Assembly (NCBI RefSeq): GCF_000186865.1
Contig: NW_008705568.1
Location: 1,226,603 to 1,290,602, forward strand
Reading direction: 5' to 3'
Source of the DNA: Aureococcus anophagefferens
Taxonomy: Eukaryota > Sar > Pelagophyceae > Pelagomonadales > Pelagomonadaceae
Length of the DNA: 64,000 nucleotides
The translations under genes were made by a program, and so were the position numbers. The notes under the pieces are model-generated. The model made no database searches. It was not told where the DNA came from and saw nothing but the letters and a program-made list of their open reading frames with translations. Below are positions 38,707-46,815 of this stretch, in pieces (position 1 is the stretch's first letter; the number at the start of each line of letters is the position of its first letter).

Positions 38707-40637
38707 ATGCTTGATTCCGCCGCCGTCCAGGCTCTGCGTGACATCAAGAGCCTCTTCGACGAAGGCATCCTCACGGAGGAGGAGTACACAGACATGAAGG
38801 CCGAGATCCTCACCGGTGCCCGTTCGCCTGAGCCCGCGGCCGTGCACGTCGGCGTCACGTGCGACGATTGTGGCATGAGCCCCATCCGCGGCGTTCGCTT
38901 CAAGTGCACCGTGCGCCCAGACTACGATCTCTGCGGCCGCTGCGACCAGCGGGACACCGAGACCCACCCGAAGCTCAAGTTCTTAGCGCCGGAGCTTCTC
39001 GAGTCGCAACCTTTGGACGCGGTACCGCTAGCGCAGAGCATGGCGGCACTGCGCGTGGCTGGGCATTACGAGTGCGTCGACACGCTCATTGGACACTCGG
39101 ACACGGCGCGTCTCCGGCGTCCGAGCCAGGCGGAGCCTCGGATCGTCGTTCGCCGTCCCCGAGCGCCCCGCTCATCTCCCTCGCGCAGGTGTTCTGCGTC
39201 GCGGTCCTGCCGGACGGCCGCGTCGTCTCCGGGTCCGACGACAAGTCGCTCATCGTCTGGGACCCGACCGACGGCAGTTCCTTCCCGCCGCTCATCGGAC
39301 ACTCGAGCTCGGCGCGTCTCCGGCGTCCGGCCGCGCCGTCTCCGAGCGAGGCGGAGCCTTGGATCGTCGCTCGCCGTCCCCGAGCGCTTCTCTCATCTGC
39401 CTCGCGCGTGCGCGCAGGTATGGGGCGTCGCGGTCCTGCCGGACGGCCGCGTCGTCTCCGGGTCCTGGGACGATTCGCTCATCGTCTGGGACCCGGCCGA
39501 CGGCCGCCGCCTCCGCACGTTTATCGGACACTCGGACTGCGCGCGTCTCCGGCGTCCGACCGCGCCGTACTCGAGCGAGCGGAGCCTCGGATCGTCGTTT
39601 GTCGTCCCGGAGCGCCTCGCTCATCTGCCTCGCGCGCGCGCTCAGGTTCTGTGCGTCGCGGTCCTGCCGGACGGCGACGTCATCTCCGGGTCCGAGGACA
39701 TGTCGCTCATCGTCTGGGACCCGACCGACGGCTGCCGCCTCTGCACGCTCACTGGACACTCGGAACCCGCGCGTCTCCGGCGTCCGGTCGCGCCGTCTTT
39801 GAGCGGGACGAAGCCTCGGATCGTCGTTTGCCGTCCCCGAGCGTTTCGCTCATCTGCCTCGCGCACGCGCGCAGGTGGGATGCGTCGCGGTCCTGCCGGA
39901 CGGCCGCGTCGTCTCCGGGTCCTGGGATAGTTCGCTCATCGTCTGGGACCCGACCGATGGCCGCCGCCTCCGCACGCTCATCGGACACTCGTCCACCGCG
40001 CGTCTCCGGCGTCCGGCCGCGCCGTCTCCGAGCCAGGCGGAGCCTCGGATCGTCGTTCGCCGTCCCCGAGCGCCCGACTTATATGCCTCGCGCCCGCGCG
40101 CAGGTTACGTGCGTCGCGGTCCTGCAGGACGGCCGCGTCGTCTCTGGGTCCGGCGACCATTCGCTCATCGTCTGGGACCCGACCGACAGCCGCCGCCTCC
40201 GCACGCTCATTGGACACTCGGACTGGGCGCATCTCCGGCGTCCGGCCGCGCCGTCTTCGAGCGAGGCGGAGCCTCGGATCGTCGTTCGCCGTCCCCGAGC
40301 GCCTCGCTCATCTGCCTCGCGCACGCACGCAGGTGAGGTGCGTCGCGGTCCTGCCGGACGGCCGCGTCGTCTCTGGGTCCGACGACGCGTCCCTTATTGT
40401 CTGGGACGCGACCGACGGCCGCCGCTTCCGCACGCTCAGTGGACACTCGTCCGGCGCGCGTCTCCGGCGTCCGGCCGCGCCGTCTCCGAGCGAGGCGGAG
40501 CCTCAGATCGTCGTTCGCCGTCCCCGAGCGCCCCCCTCATCTCCTTCACGCAGGTGAATTGCCTCGTGGTCCTGCCGGACGGCCGCGTCGTCTCCGGGTC
40601 CCACGACAACTCGCTCAAGGTGTGGCAGGCCGCATAA
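38707..40637 (+). CDS. SHOCT-ZZ zinc finger-WD40 protein B with a complete seven-blade propeller
   Basis: Exons 38707-39105, 39189-39311, 39418-39540, 39646-39768, 39875-39997, 40104-40226, 40333-40455 and 40554-40637 join, all in phase 0, to 406 residues. Exon 1 encodes the SHOCT-like hairpin (ALRDIKSLFDEGILTEEEY) and a ZZ-type zinc finger (CDDCGMSPIRGVRFKC ... YDLCGRC). Six 123-nt exons plus the 84-nt last exon make seven WD40 blades, the normal propeller number. The family resembles a protein-interaction adaptor; ligand unknown. Introns are GC-AG (gcgcgtc...cag). It is the most complete copy of the three. Confidence 0.8.
39106..40553 (+). repeat. Tandem exon-intron units of WD40 gene B (seven introns, six internal 123-nt exons)
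   Basis: Introns of 83-107 nt with start gcgcgtctccggcgtcc (one gcgcatctcc) and end ...gcag alternate with 123-nt phase 0-0 exons. The only freely varying coding positions are the three codons after GHS and a few residues around SGS-x-D, while the introns are nearly as similar to each other as the exons. Confidence 0.88.
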
Positions 40638-40691
40638 TCGGGCCGTCGTCGTTGGCCGAGTTGTCAAGGCTAGAATAACTTATTTGAACAG

Positions 40692-40877
40692 ATCACTCGG
40701 AAATACTTGAAGGAGCCGCGGCTCCGGCTACTCTGCGGTCGCGGCCGGGCGACGCCGCTGGCCGATCCCGCCCTGGCGCGCCTCTTCGGCGTCCCGGACG
40801 AGTCCACGCGCGCGATCCCGAAGGAGGTCTTCTGGCACGTCCTCGCCTACTGGCGCTCGAGCCGCGACGACGAGTGA
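40692..40877 (+). other. Conserved downstream coding block (possible alternative last exon) of WD40 gene B
   Basis: After tttgaacag a 62-codon frame gives ITRKYLKEPRLRLLCGRGRA, then LFGVPDE...IPKEVFWHVLAYWRSSRDDE and stop. It is homologous to the block at 38092-38301 with a 5-codon deletion. A GT at 40620 would join it in phase 0 and bypass the VWQAA stop. Confidence 0.4.
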
Positions 40878-40888
40878 GACCCGTCCAT

Positions 40889-41173
40889 CTAGGTCCCAAA
40901 GCACGCGTAAAAAACGCGTAATAAACGCCATAATAAACGTGGCCAGGAACCCGCGTAATTTTACGTAAATAACGCGGTACTTTTTTTTTTTGCTCAATTT
41001 TTTTTTCTAGTCTAAATCGACGCCGTTTGCATCTCGGACCCCCGGCGAAAAAATAAATAATTAAATAAAAAAAAAGCTCCGCGTAAAAAACGCGTAAAAA
41101 ACGCGTAAACACGCGTAAAAAACGCCGTGGGACGGCCCACGTAAATTACGCCGCCGCGTAATTTGGGACCTAG
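40889..41173. mobile_element. 285-bp MITE with 12-bp terminal inverted repeats and 8-bp target duplication
   Basis: Termini ctaggtcccaaa and tttgggacctag are perfect inverted repeats. Flanks ccgtccat (40881-40888 and 41174-41181) are identical. The interior is AT-rich, unlike anything else in the window, with subterminal repeats of acgcgtaaaaa. There is no coding capacity, so it is a non-autonomous DNA transposon. The 8-bp duplication fits hAT-like transposases, among others. It sits 11 bp downstream of the WD40 gene B tail. Confidence 0.9.
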
Positions 41174-41250
41174 CCGTCCATCAGCCGGCTAATTCTACTT
41201 CGGCTCCTCGGGCCACCTCGTTACTTCGGCGCGCGCGCCGCCGCTTCGCC

Positions 41251-42783
41251 CTAGTGGAGCACGGGCGTCGGGGCCGCCGAGCGGTCGCCCATCTTGTCGC
41301 CGGCGCCCTGGCCCCAGGGCGCGAGCGTGACGAACTCCTCCGCGGCCGTCGGGTGGAGCGCGATGCAGCTGTCGAAGTCGGCCTTCGTCGCGCCCATCTT
41401 CATGGCGACGCCGAAGCCCTGGAGCATCTCGTCGGCGCCGAGGCCGATGACGTGGAGCCCGACGACGAGCTCGTTGGCGCCCGCGGTGACGAGCTTCATC
41501 GCCGTCTTCGGTTTGTCGGACGGGTCGATGGGCATGGGGCCGTACCAGAGGTTGACGAAGGTCGACGTCCAGACCTTGACGTTGGCCTCGCCGTACTTCT
41601 CCAGCGCCTCGGCCTCCGTGAGGCCGATGGTGCCGATGGTCGGGTGCGAGAAGACGACGGTCGGCACGCCCTCGTAGTCCGCCTTCGCGTTCGCGCACTC
41701 GGGGCCCCCGAACAGGCGGTCGCTCAGGCGGCGGCCCGCGGCGATGGCCATGGGCGTGAGCTCGATGGCGCCGCAGACGTCGCCGAGGGCGTAGACGTTG
41801 TGCTCGGAGGTCGTGCGCTGGTACTCGTCGACGGCGACGTAGCCCTCGTCGTTCAGGTCGACGCCCGCGTTCTCCAACTTCAGCGGCTCGACGAGGGGCT
41901 TGCGGCCCACGGCCATGAGCACCTCGTCGAAGGGGCCGAGCGTGGCGCCGTCCGTCGTCGTGACCACCTTCTTGCCGTCGACGAGCTCGACCTTCGCGAG
42001 CGTCGTTCCCGTCGCGATCTTCATGCCCGCGCGCTTCATCTCGGCGTCGAGGGTCGTCGACAGGAGCTCGTCGAAGGCGCGCAGCGCCTTGTCGCCGCGC
42101 ACGGCGAGCGTCGTGTCGCAGCCGAGGGCGTTGAGGATGCCCGCCATTTCCACGGCGATGTAGCCCGCGCCGACGACGAGGCAGCTCTCCGGCATCGCCT
42201 CGAGCTCGAAGAAGCCGTCGGACGTGATCGTGTGCTCGCCGCCCTCGAGCTCCAGCGGCAGCGACGGCACGCCGCCCACGGCCACGAGCACGTGGTCCGC
42301 CGTGTAGGCCTCGCCGCCGACCATGACCTCGCCGTCGTCGCCGAAGGACGCCAGGCCCGTGAGCGTCGTGATGTCCGCGCCGTCGAGCCCGCGGCCGTAG
42401 ATGCCGTTGAGGCGCACGACGTAGTTGTCGCGCGCCGTCTTCAGCTTGCCCCAGTCGAGCTTGACGTCCTCCGCGCCGGAGTACTGGTACAAGGGCGCGT
42501 CGTGCAGGCACTCCATGATGTGCGCCGCGTTGAACATGACCTTCTTGGGCACGCAGCCGACGTTGACGCAGGTGCCGCCGAGGGCGCCGCGCTCGACGAC
42601 GGCGACCTTCTTGCCGTGGACCTGGGCCGCGCGCTTCGCGCTCGCGATGCCGCCGCTGCCGGCGCCGATGACGAGGTAGTCGAAGTGCTCCTTGGCCGCC
42701 ATGGCCAACGTGCGCGTGGGCCGCGGGCGCAGGGGCGCGCGGAGGGCGCTCGCGCTCGCGAGGAGGAGGACCATGTTGTTCAT
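41251..42783 (-). CDS. GR: Glutathione reductase (class I pyridine nucleotide-disulfide oxidoreductase), probably plastid-targeted
   Basis: The 510-residue enzyme reduces glutathione disulfide with NADPH and FAD. It has the FAD motif YLVIGAGSGGIASAKRAA, the redox disulfide GGTCVNVGCVPKK, the NAD(P)-binding motif CLVVGAGYIAVEMA, NVYALGDV, and the C-terminal catalytic HPTAAEEFVTL. The leader MNNMVLLLASASALRAPLRPRPTRT is a signal peptide ending ASA-LRAP (ASAFAP-like) plus Arg/Pro-rich transit region; ATG 42783 is chosen because of it. Glutathione reductase is favoured over trypanothione or mercuric reductase by overall motifs, but the paralogue is inferred. Confidence 0.88.
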   Translation of the reverse strand: MNNMVLLLASASALRAPLRPRPTRTLAMAAKEHFDYLVIGAGSGGIASAKRAAQVHGKKVAVVERGALGGTCVNVGCVPKKVMFNAAHIMECLHDAPLYQYSGAEDVKLDWGKLKTARDNYVVRLNGIYGRGLDGADITTLTGLASFGDDGEVMVGGEAYTADHVLVAVGGVPSLPLELEGGEHTITSDGFFELEAMPESCLVVGAGYIAVEMAGILNALGCDTTLAVRGDKALRAFDELLSTTLDAEMKRAGMKIATGTTLAKVELVDGKKVVTTTDGATLGPFDEVLMAVGRKPLVEPLKLENAGVDLNDEGYVAVDEYQRTTSEHNVYALGDVCGAIELTPMAIAAGRRLSDRLFGGPECANAKADYEGVPTVVFSHPTIGTIGLTEAEALEKYGEANVKVWTSTFVNLWYGPMPIDPSDKPKTAMKLVTAGANELVVGLHVIGLGADEMLQGFGVAMKMGATKADFDSCIALHPTAAEEFVTLAPWGQGAGDKMGDRSAAPTPVLH

Positions 42784-42950
42784 CGTCGTCGTAGCGGGTG
42801 CGGCTTCGGCGGCGGCGACCACTGAGCTCAGACTTCGAGCCTCAAGCGCGGCAGGGTAAAGTTGTCGTGCCGAGCGCCGTGGTGTTGCCTCCGGTTTAAT
42901 TACGATGAAGAAGCCCGAGACGATCGCCCCGACCTGAAGCCGTGCACGCA

Positions 42951-44030
42951 ATGGACGCGCCGCCTATGGACCAGCGGGACCTGAGCGCGTCGCTTTTGAG
43001 CGCGCGGTCCTTCAGCGCCTTCAGCGACGAGGGCGACCACGTCCACGACGACGGCGGCCGCGGCGAGCGGCGCCAGCGGCTGTTGCTGCGCATCCTGGGC
43101 CTGTCCTTCGAGGAGCCCCACGCGTTCTGGCGCTGGTACCGCGCGGTTTATGGGTTATTGGTCCTCGCGGCGACGGTGGGCTACGGCATCTGCTACGCGG
43201 GCGTCCTCGCTTTGGCCGACGGCGGCGCCGCGGACGTCTGCGCGCGCAAGGCCGTCTACGCGGCCCTGGCCCTCGCGGCCTACGCCGTCGCGCTCGTCGA
43301 CGCGCGCCGCGGCAACCTGCCGCCGCCGTCCCAGGATCCCGCCCACGACTCGCGCGTGCAGCGCGTGCCGCCGCCGCCGCCGCCCCCCGCGCGGTTGTTG
43401 GGCTGCGGCTTCGCGCTGTTCGTCGCGGCCCACGCGTCGGCGACGTGCCGCAACGTGCCCGCGTCGCCGCTGCGACCGGCGCTCTTCGCCGCCGCGGACC
43501 TCTTCGCGTTCCTGCCGCGGCTCGGGCCCATCGCGTGTTTGGTATTACGGTGCGGCGCGCTGGAGCGGCGGGTCCACGTCGTCCACGACGACCGCACGCA
43601 CGAGCTCGCCAAGGACGCCGTCATCCGCGAGATGACCGACTGGCGCGCCTACGTGGCCCTCTCGGGCCTCTTCTACGCGCTGCTGGGCGCGCGGGACGTC
43701 GCGAACGCCTTCGGCCTCTACGGCCCGCCCCGCGACCGGGACCCGCTGTCCATCGCGGACGACACGCTCCACGCGGCGCTCGTCTTCTACCACGTGCTCG
43801 CGCCGCTCTGCCCCGTCGCGGACCTGAACCGCGCGTCGCGCCACATGCTCGGGCGCTTCGTGCGCCAGCGCGACATCCACGCGTACCTCCTCCTCAAGCA
43901 CGACCCGCCGACGGCGTCCCTCTTCGGCTTCGCGCCGACGCGGCCGAAGATCCTCGCCGTGGCCGTCGCGCTCGTGGGGGCCTACGCGTGCGCGTCCCTG
44001 CGCCTCGTCCTCGCGACGTTCCCGTTCTAA
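42951..44030 (+). CDS. Multi-pass membrane protein, unknown
   Basis: The 359-residue frame begins cgcaATGgac. After a soluble 60-residue N-terminus there are hydrophobic segments near 66-85 (AVYGLLVLAATVGYGICYAG), 95-115 (YAALALAAYAVALVDA), 150-170, 180-205 (LFAFLPRLGPIACLVL), 230-250, 275-300 and the C-terminal 20 residues (ILAVAVALVGAYACASLRLV). There is a poly-Pro loop (VPPPPPPPAR). No transporter or receptor motif is recognised. Its stop overlaps the stop of the convergent MYND gene. Confidence 0.65.
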   Translation: MDAPPMDQRDLSASLLSARSFSAFSDEGDHVHDDGGRGERRQRLLLRILGLSFEEPHAFWRWYRAVYGLLVLAATVGYGICYAGVLALADGGAADVCARKAVYAALALAAYAVALVDARRGNLPPPSQDPAHDSRVQRVPPPPPPPARLLGCGFALFVAAHASATCRNVPASPLRPALFAAADLFAFLPRLGPIACLVLRCGALERRVHVVHDDRTHELAKDAVIREMTDWRAYVALSGLFYALLGARDVANAFGLYGPPRDRDPLSIADDTLHAALVFYHVLAPLCPVADLNRASRHMLGRFVRQRDIHAYLLLKHDPPTASLFGFAPTRPKILAVAVALVGAYACASLRLVLATFPF

Positions 44031-46601
44031 GGGCTCTTATACGACTCGGAGGCGCCGCCCGGCATCTTGGCCATGATGGCCTTTGCGGCAGCTTGGCGCC
44101 CTCGCCAGGGCATCTTGGCCATGGTCTCCGCCTTGGCGTTCTCCAGGATCTCCTCCCAGGGCATGCCCAGCTCCGCGGCGATCTTCGGCATGTGCTTCGC
44201 CATGGCGTGCGACGACCGCCGCGAGCCCGTCACGCGCGTCTGCGACGCGTGCTCCTCGGCGTCGCCGTCGCGGATGCGCACGAAGCGGTCCGTGGAGCAG
44301 TAGAGCTTGTGCATGCCGTGCGCGGCCGCCTGGCAGTCGCGGCCGCAGAAGTAGACCGAGTTGCAGCGCGCGCAAGCCTACCAAGCACGTCGGTGACGAT
44401 TGTTCATCGTTTTCCCACCCAAAATCTCTCGAAAATCGTCACGGCCGCAGGACGCTGGCGCACGCGGAGAGCCGGAAGCCTGGCACCTCGTCCCGGCCGC
44501 ACGCCATGCAGCTCCGGAGCCGCGGCGGCGGCGGGCCGTCGAGCGCCGCGCGCCGGTAGAGGCTCAGGAACACGTAGCCGCGGGACCCGACGGGCGAGAG
44601 GTTCCAGCGGCCGTCGTACTGCGTGCGGAAGAAGACGAACATGGCGTTGACGACGCGCGCGTCGCCGTCTTCTTTGATCGTCGCGCGCGCGTAGGCCGCC
44701 CGCAGCGGCGCGACGGCGGCGGGCACGCGCTGGCAGAGCGCGACGAGGCAGCGCGCGGCGATTTCGCCGATGCTCAGAAGCGGGGCCTCCGTCGCCGAGA
44801 GGCCGACCTTTGCCGCGAGGCCCGCGACGCCCGGCGGGTTCGGGTCCTCGAACGACAGGAACACGAACTCGAGGAGGCGGTCCAGGAAGCCCGGGAGGTG
44901 CGCGGACGCCGCGACCGTGGCCTGGACCGGGTGCGGGACCAGCGCGCCCGAGGCCTGGTCGCGCCCGGCCCGGCCCGCGGACCACCCGCACCGCGCGCCG
45001 CAGAGGAGCGTCGCGACCGCGAGCGGCCCCTCGAGCATGATCCAGCAGTACTCCATGCTCGTCGTCAGCTGCGCCGGCGTCGCAGGGACGGGCGTGTCGC
45101 TGAGCACGTAGTCGAACAGCTCGGGCACGGCGGGCGTCCCGTCGTCGCCGAGGAAGAGGTCGCTCCACGGGTGGGGCCCCTCCGGCGGCTCCTCGGTCCG
45201 GCCGATGCGCGGCGTCAGCGCGAACCACGCCAGGAGCGCGTCGACGGCCTCGGGCGCCGCGGCGAACGCGGAGCAGGCGCAGATCGCGTGCTCCCTCGCG
45301 TCGCCCTCGGCGCCGCCCAGGAGGATCGAGAGGCCGCAGAACGCGGCGATGTGCTCGAGGTCCAGGTTCGTGCAGTCGTTGAGCGCGTAGGCCTACGGGG
45401 CGTTCGTCGGTTCCCCGCAATTCATCGTCGGGACGCCGGCGCGGGACCCAGGGCGCGTTGCCGCCGAAGCAGCCCGCGAGGTCGCTGAGGCCCGGGCACG
45501 CGCCGCCGGTCCGCCGCAGGAGGTGGACGAAGCCGTGGACGCGGCCGCGCGCGTCCGCGGCGCGCGGCACGTGGCCCTTGACCCCGGGCACCAGGTCCTC
45601 GCGGAAGCGGCGGCTGTTGAAGCGCGCGCCCGCGAGCTGGCGCCGGCCCACGCGCTTCCGGGCCGCGGCGTCGAGCGCGTCGACGCCGCGCTGCGCGGCG
45701 GCCCGCGAGTTCGCGTGGCGCACGTCGGACGACACCTGCCAGTCCCGGCACCCGGCGGCCGCGTCGAGCTCCTCGTGGGAGTCGTCCGTCGCGTCCAGGA
45801 AGGCGTTTAACCTGGGTCGAAAGATTTGGATTCGACCGAGAGTTTCGAAGTTCGGTCCGCGCGCCCCGAACCACCGGTTGAATGCCACGCAGCTCGACAC
45901 GGCCCGAAGAGCTCGTTCGAGGCATGGAGCTCGAGCACCGTCCGCCCGCTGTCGAGCAAGCGGCGCCACGGCGCGACGAGCGCGGGCTCCTTGTCGAGGA
46001 CGACGCCGCGCGGGTCGAGCCAGATCTGCTGCGCGGCGAACCAGCCCGCGAGGTCGAGCGACTCCAACGTCTTCCGCTGGGACGTCTTCCGCTCCGGGAG
46101 CATGGCGCGGAAGCGCGCCGCGACGAGAGGCGCGACGGCCGCGTCGTCGTCGGGCAGCGCGGACCGCAGCCTCAGCTGCGACGTCTTCCGGAGGAGTCGG
46201 AGCAGCGTCGCCGGGGGCGCCGGGGGCGCCGCGGAGCGCAGCGCGTCGACGAGCCAGCGGCCCGACGCCGCGGCGTGTCGTTGGACGGCGTCGCAGGGCT
46301 CCTCGCCGCGCGTCGCGCCGAGGATGCGCGCGACCTCCTCCGTCGCCTGCGCCTTGGCTCGCTCCTCGGTCATGGCGACGCCCTCCTCCTCGGCGTAGTT
46401 TTTGATGTCCTCCACGGCGCGTTCCGTCAGCAGCGCCGCGAGGGACGACATGAACCCGGCGCACACCATGACCGCCTCCACGGGCGTGAGCCGGGCCGCG
46501 CGCGCGACCGTGATGATTTCGGGCTCCTCCTCGGCATCAAGCGTCTGGACCTTCGCTTTCGCTGCTCCTTTCTTCGCGGGCTTCTTCCTCGAGCGCGGCA
46601 T
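44027..46601 (-). CDS. MYND zinc-finger protein, four exons
   Basis: Exons 46601-45901, 45811-45448, 45392-44454 and 44377-44027 join in frame to 784 residues. The N-terminus is basic (MPRSRKKPAKKGAAKAK), the middle is helical with no clear catalytic motif, and residues about 655-690 form a MYND finger: CMAC in exon 3, then CARCNSVYFCGRDCQAAAHGMHKLYC in exon 4. The intron therefore falls inside the finger. The 95-residue tail is acidic then basic. Intron 1 is a short introner remnant; introns 2 (55 nt) and 3 (76 nt) are ordinary. MYND domains bind Pro-rich partners in transcription or signalling. The exact donor of intron 3 is uncertain. Confidence 0.75.
45812..45892 (+). mobile_element. Internally deleted introner remnant in the MYND gene
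   Basis: Only about 81 bp remain: a left end cctgggtcgaaag, then the right half of the family (attcgaccgagagtttcgaagttcgg ... ccggttgaatgccacgcag). The central 'aaaaatcagcc' core is deleted. On the minus strand the GT at 45900-45899 and the CAG at 45812 splice exon 1 to exon 2 in phase 2. Flanking duplications are no longer recognisable. Confidence 0.75.
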
Positions 46602-46815
46602 GGGTCGAGCTGTGCTTCGTTGGGCTAAATCAGTGCAAGCTCTCGCTGGGCATGCCGTAGACCATGGAGATGGCTGCCCGGCATTGGCAAGGCAACATCA
46701 CCCGTCCGGACAGTGCAAACTTTCGAACAGAGCAGCACAGCTCGACTCGACCCGACGCCGGCGCGCCTCGGATCGTTCGCGTCGTGTACAGCCCAACTCC
46801 AACCACCAAGACACC

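Noticed and set aside
36241..40553. CRISPR-like or satellite array
   Set aside because: The regular spacing comes from coding exons of fixed 123 nt with WD40 motifs and splice signals; repeats are too long and too variable for CRISPR, and the sequence is coding.
40889..41173. AT-rich segment as a replication origin or centromere-like tract
   Set aside because: Perfect terminal inverted repeats and an 8-bp target duplication explain it as a MITE.
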